Positions 57,116-64,000 of a stretch of DNA of 64,000 nucleotides are shown piece after piece. The DNA is from Fimbriimonadia bacterium (lineage in GTDB: Bacteria; Armatimonadota; Fimbriimonadia; Fimbriimonadales; JABRVX01). The position numbers and the translations under genes are program-made. The stretch spans positions 1-64,000 of the forward strand of contig JABRVX010000041.1 of assembly GCA_039961735.1 (NCBI GenBank). Reading direction: 5' to 3'. Under the pieces are notes generated by a model. That model saw nothing but the letters and a program-made list of their open reading frames with translations. It was not told the DNA's origin and did no database searches. The first letter of the stretch is position 1, and each line of letters opens with the position of its first letter.

Positions 57116-57287
57116 CGTTCCACCACCTCCGCCTTGAATACGCACCAGAGTTGCTACAGGATGCACGCCGGGGAGTTGTGCGCAGCCAATGGCAGCGCAT
57201 GGCGCGGGATTCTAGGGGATACAAACGGACTCCAGATGCGTTAGAATGGCGTTGCCGCCCCTCGAGTGCGGCAGCAAAGGGACGGAT

Positions 57288-57896
57288 ATGACGGGCCCGG
57301 ATCGGTTTCAGTGCCCCAACTGCGGGGCGAACAACATGACAGGTGCCGCGGCCTGCTGGCAGTGTCGTATGCCGTTCGGGCAGGCGGCGCCACAGCCCGG
57401 CATGCCGTACCCGTTCTACGCCGCCCGCCAGCCTCGCCGCATGAGCTGCGGTCTCGCGGTGGCCTTGGCCCTGTTCTTTATGCTTGCCGGGGCTGGTCTA
57501 ACCGCCTACTTTCTCATCCGCAAGTCATCGCTCGCCGTTACGCCTCCCGAAGACCCCATCGAGCATTCGGTACGGGACGCGCTGGGGCTTTCGCCCACGG
57601 AACGCGCCTTGCGCGACCTGAAGCAGAGCCAACCATCCGGCAACGGTGCGACTGCCATCTCCGGCATCATGGAGGGGCACACCAAAGAGGACGTACGAGA
57701 GCGACTGGGTGAACCGCAGAGCATCGAGCGTGGCTACCTGATCACGGAAGACAACCGCGAACTGCCACGCGAGGTGTGGCGCTACTCGTACGGGTGGGTG
57801 ATGTTTCGCTACGAGAAGGTAGACAAGACGGGGCGCGGCGATCCACCCATCCTACGGCCCCAACCGGTGTACTCTCCGAATGGGGGGTACCGATGA
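57288..57896 (+). CDS. Zinc-ribbon membrane protein with SmpA/BamE-like C terminus
   Basis: 202 aa. Zinc ribbon at the N terminus (FQCPNCGAN ... CWQCRMPF), Pro/Gln linker, one span (CGLAVALALFFMLAGAGLTAYFLI), and a C-terminal domain with HTKEDVRERLGEPQSIERGY, resembling the small SmpA/OmlA-type repeat. The orientation would place the zinc ribbon in the cytoplasm and the C-terminal domain outside. Its stop overlaps the next gene (ATGA). Role unknown. Confidence 0.75.
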   Translation: MTGPDRFQCPNCGANNMTGAAACWQCRMPFGQAAPQPGMPYPFYAARQPRRMSCGLAVALALFFMLAGAGLTAYFLIRKSSLAVTPPEDPIEHSVRDALGLSPTERALRDLKQSQPSGNGATAISGIMEGHTKEDVRERLGEPQSIERGYLITEDNRELPREVWRYSYGWVMFRYEKVDKTGRGDPPILRPQPVYSPNGGYR

Positions 57897-58273
57897 TCTC
57901 GCGCGAGCACTGGGATCGCTGGGCGCCGGGCGAGCGGCTGGTGGTCGCGATAGTGACCGCTTGCCTGATGATGGCCGCTGCGTTCATCGCCTTTCGTACG
58001 CCCCCCGCCGAACAGAAGACCCCATCGAAGCCCCAGCCGCCGTCAACAATCGGCAGAGTGACGCAGCCATCGCCCAAGGTTGGTCCAGTCAGCATCAACA
58101 CCGCCGGGCAGGCCGAGTTGGAGACGCTGCCGGGCATCGGACCGGACCTGGCGCGCGAGATCGTGCAGGATCGTATTCGTAACGGACCATTCTTCTCCGT
58201 TGACCAACTGAAGAGGGTGAAAGGGATTGGTCCCCGAAAGCTAGAAGAACTGCGCAGTCGGATACGACTGTAG
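57893..58273 (+). CDS. ComEA-like helix-hairpin-helix protein
   Basis: 126 aa. N-terminal span (LVVAIVTACLMMAAAFIAF), Pro-rich linker, and a ComEA-type HhH domain (VSINTAGQAELETLPGIGPD, KGIGPRKLEELRSRI). ComEA proteins bind DNA outside the membrane in competence. Together with type IV pili this would fit DNA uptake, though comEC is not in the window. Starts inside the stop of the previous gene (ATGA). Confidence 0.88.
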   Translation: MISREHWDRWAPGERLVVAIVTACLMMAAAFIAFRTPPAEQKTPSKPQPPSTIGRVTQPSPKVGPVSINTAGQAELETLPGIGPDLAREIVQDRIRNGPFFSVDQLKRVKGIGPRKLEELRSRIRL

Positions 58274-58302
58274 CCCTTGGTTTGCTTGAAAGGATAACCG
58301 CC

Positions 58303-58701
58303 ATGAGAGTGCTGTTGTGCTGCGCAGCCGCGGAGAGTGTCGCATCCACTGTGAAGTCCCTGCTGGACCGCGGACACGAAGTCGAAGTGTTCGACCGCTG
58401 GCCCGAGATGCTCCATGATGCCAGATCGCGTCCATGCGATGCGATGGTGTTGGAGCTGTCGGCCGCGTTAGGCCCGGATGGCACGATAGAGCCGTACGAG
58501 CGGTTTGCCGAGGAGAAGATGGGGGACCCGAGACTACGCACCGTGCCGCTGATCCTGATCGCACTTCCGCCGGACGAGGAAGCCGACCAGATGGTGGGCT
58601 GGCCGGGCTTCCTGTATGCCTACCTGCGGCATCCGATGGACCCCGATGCGGTCTTGCGAGTGCTGGGCCACCTGCGGGAGGGAGCCATAACCTCGGCGTG
58701 A
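58303..58701 (+). CDS. Receiver-like domain protein, phospho-Asp replaced
   Basis: 132 aa. Receiver-fold plan: MRVLLCCAAAESVASTVKSLL, then CDAMVLELS where the phosphorylated Asp usually stands, a strand with VPLILIALPP, and FLYAYLRHPMDPDAVL. The Glu of LEL occupies the phospho-Asp position, so it is probably not phosphorylated in the normal way. No output domain. AAGG before ATG 58303; 29 bp after the HhH gene. Confidence 0.65.
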   Translation: MRVLLCCAAAESVASTVKSLLDRGHEVEVFDRWPEMLHDARSRPCDAMVLELSAALGPDGTIEPYERFAEEKMGDPRLRTVPLILIALPPDEEADQMVGWPGFLYAYLRHPMDPDAVLRVLGHLREGAITSA

Positions 58702-58708
58702 TTCGGGT

Positions 58709-59692
58709 CTATCGGCGTTCGGGCAGGTTCATGTTGGTGGTGTGGCCGGGGAAGAGCGAGGCGCTGGGGTCAATCCGCGTCTTTGCATAGTTGACGGCCG
58801 TGCACACCTCGCCGACACCCGTGGCAATCAGTTTCAGTTTTCCCTCGTAGGAGGCGATGTCACCCGCAGCAAAGACCCCCGGCAGGTTCGTCTCTCTGCG
58901 TTCGTTTACGCGGATGCGGCTCCCGTCCAGGTCGAGTCCCCAGTCCTTGAGCGGGCCGATGTCGGCAACGAAACCGATGTTGACGCTGACTGCATCTGCT
59001 GGGACTTCCTCCATCTCGCCGGTTTTCGTGTGCTTCAGCGTGACGGACTGCAGGCGGTCCTCCCCGTGGAGCGCTGCGACCTCACGGAAGGTGAGCACCT
59101 CGACCGGACTCGCCAGCACCTGTTCCACCGTGTCTTCGTGGGCCGCGAACACGTCGCGCCGATGCACCAACAGGGTGCGCCCGGCATCCGGATGGAGCGC
59201 GAGTGCCCAGTCGAATGCGGAGTCTCCACCGCCCACGATGATCAGGTGTGGAACGGCAAAGTTAGACCGTTCTTTCACGCCGTAGTAGAGACCCTTGCCT
59301 AGGAAGCGCTCCTCCTCCGGCAGTCCAAGCCGTCTCGGCGTGAAGGAACCCACGCCCGCGGTGATGATGACAGTGCGTCCAGCGTGCTGCCTCTCTGCAG
59401 TGGTCAGGAGCCAGCCATCGGCGATCGGCTCCAGCGTCAAGCACTGCTCATCGAGGTACACCTCGGCGCCGAACTGGAGGCCCTGCTCGGACATGTTGGT
59501 CACCAGGTCGCGTGCGAGCACCTTCGGAAAGCCCGGCATGTCGTAGATATACTTCTCGGGGTAGAGCGCGGTGAGTTGCCCGCCGAGATCCGGCAAGCTG
59601 TCGATCAGCGTAACCGTCATCTTGCGTAAGCCCGCGTAGAACGCTCCGAATAACCCCACTGGGCCGCCGCCGATGATTAGCACGTCACGCAT
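58709..59692 (-). CDS. Ferredoxin-NADP reductase-like flavoprotein (thioredoxin-reductase fold)
   Basis: 327 aa. FAD motif VLIIGGGPVGLFGAFYAG, NADP motif LIIVGGGDSAFDWA, and NLPGVFAAGDIASYEGK. It lacks the redox CxxC of thioredoxin reductase and shows GGQLTALYPEKYIYDMPG, a pattern of the YumC/FNR2 group that reduces ferredoxin with NADPH. ATG 59692 is preceded by AAGGAA. Convergent with the receiver-like gene. Confidence 0.9.
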   Translation of the reverse strand: MRDVLIIGGGPVGLFGAFYAGLRKMTVTLIDSLPDLGGQLTALYPEKYIYDMPGFPKVLARDLVTNMSEQGLQFGAEVYLDEQCLTLEPIADGWLLTTAERQHAGRTVIITAGVGSFTPRRLGLPEEERFLGKGLYYGVKERSNFAVPHLIIVGGGDSAFDWALALHPDAGRTLLVHRRDVFAAHEDTVEQVLASPVEVLTFREVAALHGEDRLQSVTLKHTKTGEMEEVPADAVSVNIGFVADIGPLKDWGLDLDGSRIRVNERRETNLPGVFAAGDIASYEGKLKLIATGVGEVCTAVNYAKTRIDPSASLFPGHTTNMNLPERR

Positions 59693-59787
59693 GGCCAGTT
59701 CCTTTTCCCCTTTCCGCGGCTCGCCGCCACCCCGAGAGTTCAACGCACAGATGGCGACTCCCGTCGGCATGCCCCTAAGTCTGCGGC

Positions 59788-61068
59788 ATGCAACCGAGCG
59801 ACGTCTCGCACCATGCTGATGTAGAATCCCATACGTCTATCATGGATCAATCACTCCAGTTCGAGCCGGAAGCCGAGGGGAGGAAGTTCGACGAGCAGAC
59901 CGCCGAGCGCATCCTCTCTATTGCAGCGCGTCTACAGGAACGCGAGGGCGAGAAGTTGGACGAAGGACGCCTGAAGCGGATTGCCGAGGAGGCGGGGGTG
60001 CGCCCCGAGTACCTGGCGCTCGCCATGCAGTTGGTGGACAAGCAGGCCGAGACGGTGAAGCCGCCGAGGGGGAGCATCTGGCGTAGGCTTCGGGAGCCAT
60101 ACGACAGCGTGATGGGACCGAAGCGACGGGTGCTCGATGCCGGGCTGGTCGGGCTTTCAGGAGCGGTGCTGTCGGTCCTGTTCGGGGACATCGGACTGCC
60201 GGCGATCGGCACGGTGGCGGTCATCGCATCGGTCGCGGCTGGCTGCTGGAGCATGTTCAAGACGCACGCGGTGGGCTTCGGGACGCTGGCGGGGATGGCG
60301 TGGGGCGGCGCCTACGGGCTAGGGCACGCCCTGATGCATGGCACCTATGGCGGCGAGATCGTAGGCGGGTTGATGGGCGGTGCGCTGCTGGGTGTCATTG
60401 TCGGGGCAATCGGCTCCGGCTCTGCGCCCATCGCTCAGGCGGCACCGGCCCAGACAAGGATTTCGGCCCAGGCAACCACTACGGACCGGCAGGAGATGCT
60501 TCGGCAGCTTTACGAGCTACAGGACCGCTTGCGGCAGGGGACCCAGAACGCAACGTTCCTTTCGGTGGATGTCGTCGGCTCGACGCAGATGAAGTTGGGG
60601 GCCGATCCACTCGCGGTCGAGTATTCGTTCGGTGCGTATCATCAAGTGGTCGGGCAGATCGTCCGGGAATGCGGCGGTCAGGTGCATAACACCTCTGGTG
60701 ACGGCATTACTGCGGTGTTCGACCTGCCGGAGAGAGCTTTGTCCGCCGCACGGGCCATCCAGCGTGCCGTGCCCAAGCTGAACGCGGAGCAAAATCGTCT
60801 GGCCACGCCTTTCTCCGTCCGGTGTGGCATCCACTCCGGTGCGGTGGTCGCGCCGCACGGAGACTTGCGGGGCGTCGAGTTCGCACATGTGATCGATATC
60901 GCCGCCCACCTTCAGAAGGCCGCACCGCCGGGGGGAATCGTGATCAGCGAAGGATGTGCGGCCGAGGTGCACGATCCCCTGCTGCGATTGGGGCTGATCG
61001 AGACGGTGGTAGAGGGCGTATCCGCCCACGTGTTTCCGCCCATCCCCGAGGCCCCTGGCACCTCGTAG
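59788..61068 (+). CDS. Membrane protein with class III nucleotide cyclase-like domain
   Basis: 426 aa; ATG 59842 is an alternative start. A soluble N-terminal part (about 30-90, KFDEQTAERILSIAARL), a hydrophobic block of about four spans (115-215), and a class III cyclase fold (about 255-420). The two metal Asp are in LSVDVVGST and SGDGITAVF. At the position of the usual N-x3-R transition-state pair it reads D-IAA-H (VIDIAAHLQ), so activity or product may be altered. Would be a membrane signalling protein. No effector gene nearby. Confidence 0.8.
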   Translation: MQPSDVSHHADVESHTSIMDQSLQFEPEAEGRKFDEQTAERILSIAARLQEREGEKLDEGRLKRIAEEAGVRPEYLALAMQLVDKQAETVKPPRGSIWRRLREPYDSVMGPKRRVLDAGLVGLSGAVLSVLFGDIGLPAIGTVAVIASVAAGCWSMFKTHAVGFGTLAGMAWGGAYGLGHALMHGTYGGEIVGGLMGGALLGVIVGAIGSGSAPIAQAAPAQTRISAQATTTDRQEMLRQLYELQDRLRQGTQNATFLSVDVVGSTQMKLGADPLAVEYSFGAYHQVVGQIVRECGGQVHNTSGDGITAVFDLPERALSAARAIQRAVPKLNAEQNRLATPFSVRCGIHSGAVVAPHGDLRGVEFAHVIDIAAHLQKAAPPGGIVISEGCAAEVHDPLLRLGLIETVVEGVSAHVFPPIPEAPGTS

Positions 61069-61168
61069 CCTTTCCTGTTTGGCCTGACTGCACGCGATTT
61101 GGCCCGTCTTCCGCCATGTGCTCGGTGGCCCTTTCGAGGGACTCAGTGACGCAAGGAGCACATCGGGA

Positions 61169-62068
61169 ATGCATAGGAGACTGGCCCTTCTGAGCCTCAT
61201 CTCACTCTCCGTCGCAGCGACTGCGCAGTTTAGCGGGAACCTAGCAGACTATGGCGTAGACGTCGGCGGCAACCTGTTCAACGGCCCCATCGGCGGATCG
61301 TTCGCGGACCTTCAGCCGGGCGGCGGCGGCGCCGGCGCCAGCGCGGCATCGGCCGACGCGGGCGTGTCTGGCCTGATAAGCTGGTACGTCTGGGATGGCT
61401 TCGGGCCCCACGGCAATGCGGGCGTGGGCACCCACAAGAACCTCCGCGACTTCGGCGGCCAGCAGTTCGACGTAAAGGCCCTCTACCTGACCAATGACGC
61501 GACCTATCTGTACATCGCAATTGTTACGGGCTTCGACCCGGCGGGCACCGCCGACCCCTACGGGCGGTCGCGGACGTATCGGGTGGGCGACATAGCCATC
61601 AATCCGGACTGGGCGGCCAAGACCTCGCAGTACGGCATCATCCTGCCCACCGCTGCGGTCGGACATCTGGGAACCGCAAGCGTGATGGCGGGTGGCCTGT
61701 GGCACACGCCGGACAAGGACGTCGGCTTCGGGCCCGACCCCTACTCGAACTACAAGAGCGGCGGAACGCTGACCGGTATCGTGGCGGACGTGCGCTACTC
61801 GGGAGTGCTCTACAACGGCAATCCGGTTTTCTACAGCGATCCGGTTACCAACACCAACATCCCGCTTCGCCTTCTGGAGGCTCGGATTGCGTGGGCGGAC
61901 CTGGGTCTGAACTACGGGGACACCGTGAATGTGAGCTGGGCCGTGTCCTGCAACAACGACTCACTCGCGGGGGCTCACACGCTCGCCGTGCCGGAGCCTT
62001 CCACCGTCTCCGCGTTGCTCGCGGCAATGGGCTCGTTTGCAGCGATGGCGCGACGCCGCAGGCGGTAA
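61169..62068 (+). CDS. Secreted PEP-CTERM protein
   Basis: 299 aa. Signal peptide (MHRRLALLSLISLSVAATAQ), a Gly-rich stretch, and a beta-rich body (YGVDVGGNLFNGPIGG ... VGDIAINPDWAAK). The tail is a PEP-CTERM anchor: VPEPST, a hydrophobic run and RRRRR. It should be sorted by an exosortase (not in the window) to the surface. AAGGAG precedes ATG 61169. Function of the body unknown. Confidence 0.85.
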   Translation: MHRRLALLSLISLSVAATAQFSGNLADYGVDVGGNLFNGPIGGSFADLQPGGGGAGASAASADAGVSGLISWYVWDGFGPHGNAGVGTHKNLRDFGGQQFDVKALYLTNDATYLYIAIVTGFDPAGTADPYGRSRTYRVGDIAINPDWAAKTSQYGIILPTAAVGHLGTASVMAGGLWHTPDKDVGFGPDPYSNYKSGGTLTGIVADVRYSGVLYNGNPVFYSDPVTNTNIPLRLLEARIAWADLGLNYGDTVNVSWAVSCNNDSLAGAHTLAVPEPSTVSALLAAMGSFAAMARRRRR

Positions 62069-62092
62069 TCCGCGACGTACGGGAACCCAACG

Positions 62093-62116
62093 GGCCGAGA
62101 GCTGCCGCTCTCGGCC
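62093..62116 (+). terminator. Terminator hairpin after the PEP-CTERM gene
   Basis: GGCCGAGAGC (62093-62102) and GCTCTCGGCC (62107-62116) form a perfect 10-bp stem with loop TGCC, followed by TTCGCTGTT. It lies 25 bp after the stop. Confidence 0.65.
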
Positions 62117-62355
62117 TTCGCTGTTGGTGGGGTCTAAGGTAGTTTCGTCGTCCCGGCACTGATCCTCGGGCCGGAGGGAGGCCGGAATTACGTGTGCGAC
62201 GATACGGGGATTTTTAGCGATTCTAAGATTCCCGGCTTCTTACGGGCAAAGGTCGTGATATACTACTTTCGTCACCATGGCGCGAAGTCGTATCGCGCCA
62301 CGTTCTATTACGCGCCGCGTGACCGGCGCCACTCGTGAGCGAGGGAGAGGTTTTC

Positions 62356-63465
62356 ATGATCAAGAGCGCACTGGCCAGCCTGCTCGTATCGGTGTTCGCC
62401 GTGTCGCAGGCCGCTAACGTAGGCATCTTCGACGACACCCGCCTCTATAGCTCCATCTACAACCTGGAAACCGGCGCAGCGATGACGGAACTTCGGAGCA
62501 TCTACCAGGCTCGCGGTGCGGTGTTCCATCAGACCGACTCGCTGACGGCCGAGTTTCTGTCCGGGGTATCGGCGCTTCACATCGCCTCCATCTCGGCCCA
62601 GAACCTGAGCGCGTCCGAGAAGGCGAACCTGGTCAGCTGGGTTCAGAGCGGCGGAACGCTGCTCATCTTCGGGGAGTGCGGATGCTATGGCACTCAGGCG
62701 GCCTACAACAGCTTCCTGAACGAGTTCGGGGTGACTCTATCGGGGACGACTTCTTACGGGCCTGGCACGGTGGTTGCTTCCCACCCGATCACCCAGGGTC
62801 TGACTTCTGTGTACATCGGCAAGAACGGCACACTCGCTGGTCCATCGTCAGCCAAGAGCCTGATCAATGACCAGTACAACTATGTTGCCGCACTGGTGAT
62901 GGAGTACACGCAGCAGACGGGATCCGGGCGCGTGTTTGTGATGGGCGACGGCGACATGTTCACCGACGTGTACATGCAGGCGTATCCGAATAACAAGGTG
63001 CTCGCCGAAAACTTCGCCTCTTGGGCGCTCAACGCGATGCCGGTGCTCAGCGGCACGATCTCGTTGCCGGGGTACCTCGGCGAGGTCGCCGGATTGCCGC
63101 TCAGCGTGCAGTTGTTCGACGGTGTGAACCTGGTGGGCAGCTACAGCACCACGTTGGGTCCCGGCGGCGCGTACTCCGTGACCGTCTCGGAGCCGGGCAC
63201 GTGCGACGTTGTCGTGAAGCCCTATCGTTGGCTGAGCCGCAGGCAGACGAACGTTCTGATCGCCGGCAACACGGTGTTGGACTGGACCATGGCGTACAAC
63301 GGCGACGTGAACGGGGACAACATTGTTGACCTCATGGACCTGAACGGCGTGCTATTGCAGTTCGCCCAAACCGGCCCTCTGACGGGAGACCTGGACGGAG
63401 ACAGCCAGGTGGGGCTCAACGACTTGAACATCGTGCTGATCAACTTCACGAAGACGGGCGAGTAG
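62356..63465 (+). CDS. Secreted GATase1-like protein with dockerin-like module
   Basis: 369 aa. Signal peptide (MIKSALASLLVSVFAVSQA). N-terminal domain (about 25-230) resembles DUF4350/ThuA-like glutamine-amidotransferase folds: NVGIFDDTRLYSSIYNLET, VQSGGTLLIFGECGCYGT. Then the same beta-sandwich as in the 46909-47922 protein (SGTISLPGYLGEVAGLPLSV ... GAYSVTVSEPGTCDVVVKPY) and two Ca-loop repeats (GDVNGDNIVDLMDLN, GDLDGDSQVGLNDLN). GAGGGAGAGG precedes the ATG at 62356. Confidence 0.87.
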   Translation: MIKSALASLLVSVFAVSQAANVGIFDDTRLYSSIYNLETGAAMTELRSIYQARGAVFHQTDSLTAEFLSGVSALHIASISAQNLSASEKANLVSWVQSGGTLLIFGECGCYGTQAAYNSFLNEFGVTLSGTTSYGPGTVVASHPITQGLTSVYIGKNGTLAGPSSAKSLINDQYNYVAALVMEYTQQTGSGRVFVMGDGDMFTDVYMQAYPNNKVLAENFASWALNAMPVLSGTISLPGYLGEVAGLPLSVQLFDGVNLVGSYSTTLGPGGAYSVTVSEPGTCDVVVKPYRWLSRRQTNVLIAGNTVLDWTMAYNGDVNGDNIVDLMDLNGVLLQFAQTGPLTGDLDGDSQVGLNDLNIVLINFTKTGE

Positions 63466-63488
63466 CTCGTCGCTTAGATGGTCCTTCG

Positions 63489-63518
63489 GCGGTCCGGGCG
63501 GTACACCGCCCGGACCGC
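63489..63518. terminator. Bidirectional terminator hairpin
   Basis: GCGGTCCGGGCGG (63489-63501) and CCGCCCGGACCGC (63506-63518) are perfect 13-bp arms around TACA, between the convergent dockerin-like and HEAT-repeat genes. Confidence 0.7.
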
Positions 63519-63521
63519 TCG

Positions 63522-64000
63522 CTATTCACTCTTCTCGGGAGTGTTCGCAGGACGCAAAAGCTGAGTGGGCTCGACGTCCGGCTCGCCGTGTGCGGCGCGC
63601 AGCAGGGTCTCCGAGCCCTCGTCATAGGCACCCGACGCACGCAGCAAGGTAGCGGCGTCGCGCTGCAGCTCAATGCGCTTTTCGACCCTGTTCTTTGCCT
63701 CCTCGGCTTCCTTCCGGACTTCCTCCGGCCCGTCACGCAGCACCCGCTCGACCGGGCCGAGGGCAGGAGCCGCACCGAACATGCCTACTACTCGAAGTAG
63801 CCCACGCAGAAGCTTCGGCTCCTTGTGCGACAGCAGGGAGATCAGGGCGTTGCGCTGTGCGACATCGAAGCTCTCGACATGCCCCTGCTCGACGCGGGGC
63901 AACAGCTCGGTGAGCAGTGGGATGACGCTGGAGGCCAACTGCTTCTCGGACGCAGCGAGGGCGAGCGGCCCGACGGCACGCGGCTCGCTCAGGGAGGCGA
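63522..64000 (-). CDS. HEAT-repeat-like protein (partial at the window edge)
   Basis: About 159 residues visible, open to the edge; its start lies beyond 64000. Helical pairs typical of HEAT repeats (RAVGPLALAASEKQL, SSVIPLLTELLPRV, HKEPKLLRGLLRVVG, APALGPVERVLRDG), then a charged helical tail ending TPEKSE. A TTG at 63938 could be read as a start, but the frame is open upstream and continues the repeat pattern, so it is internal. Confidence 0.75.
   Translation of the reverse strand, partial: ASLSEPRAVGPLALAASEKQLASSVIPLLTELLPRVEQGHVESFDVAQRNALISLLSHKEPKLLRGLLRVVGMFGAAPALGPVERVLRDGPEEVRKEAEEAKNRVEKRIELQRDAATLLRASGAYDEGSETLLRAAHGEPDVEPTQLLRPANTPEKSE

Overview
The window is about 64 kb of GC-rich bacterial chromosome, densely coding on both strands, with no rRNA, tRNA, CRISPR array, transposase or phage gene that I can see. 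The mix of genes points to a diderm environmental bacterium. An Armatimonadota (Fimbriimonadia-like) origin fits best, as an inference. The supporting signs are a type IV pilus with a secretin, a lone prepilin of the RRGFTLIELLVVIAI type followed by a small proline-tailed membrane protein, dockerin-like EF-hand tails on secreted proteins, a PEP-CTERM protein, large secreted glycoside-hydrolase-like proteins and a fused ABC sugar binding-protein/permease. No 16S gene is present to settle the taxonomy.

Layout. 1-2.1 kb: the tail of a dockerin-like secreted protein and a subtilisin-family protease. 2.2-6.1 kb (minus): pilT, an HDOD-domain gene and pilB, tightly coupled. 6.2-13.8 kb: a solute-binding/permease fusion, a CPBP membrane protease, a DUF5703-like glycoside hydrolase with an inserted LamG domain, and a PflA-like radical SAM protein. 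13.8-21.9 kb (minus): a chain of secreted proteins, ligA, mgtC and an FmdE-ECF transporter cassette with overlapping genes. 22-27.1 kb (minus): MTH1187-type thiamine-binding protein, a small coiled-coil protein, then clpP-clpX-lon. 27.3-34.1 kb (plus): ExeA-like ATPase, an excisionase-type HTH protein and pilMNOPQ. 34.2-34.7 kb: a gene-free stretch with palindromic repeats. 34.7-42.5 kb: metH (minus), ylxR-infB (plus), a secreted protein (minus) and prfA (plus). 42.6-45.1 kb (minus): an SPFH protein with a YtrA-type GntR regulator, and a prepilin with a small membrane protein. 45.3-49.4 kb: delta-1-pyrroline-5-carboxylate dehydrogenase, a dockerin-like secreted protein and der. 49.5-53.8 kb: two tandem paralogous secreted glycoside-hydrolase-like proteins with DUF11-like tails. 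53.8-56.6 kb: GT39-like and GT2 glycosyltransferases and a hemerythrin-like protein. 56.9-64 kb: small proteins, a zinc-ribbon membrane protein, a ComEA-like HhH protein, a receiver-like protein, a ferredoxin-NADP reductase-like flavoprotein, a class III cyclase-like membrane protein, a PEP-CTERM protein, a dockerin-like protein and a partial HEAT-repeat protein.

How the genes work together. The pilus genes lie in two blocks (motor ATPases at 2-6 kb, assembly platform and secretin at 27-34 kb) and would work as one machine, although pilC and the main pilin lie elsewhere. clpP-clpX-lon is a compact proteolysis operon. The T and A components, a predicted S component and an FmdE-domain protein are translationally coupled and probably form one uptake system of unknown substrate. 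Several secreted proteins share modules: three dockerin-like tails, four members of one Trp-containing secreted family and two tandem GH-like proteins. This suggests lineage-specific expansion of cell-surface or extracellular functions, including polysaccharide use. Most start sites were chosen from Shine-Dalgarno sequences, signal peptides and gene overlaps; alternatives are noted where the choice is weak.
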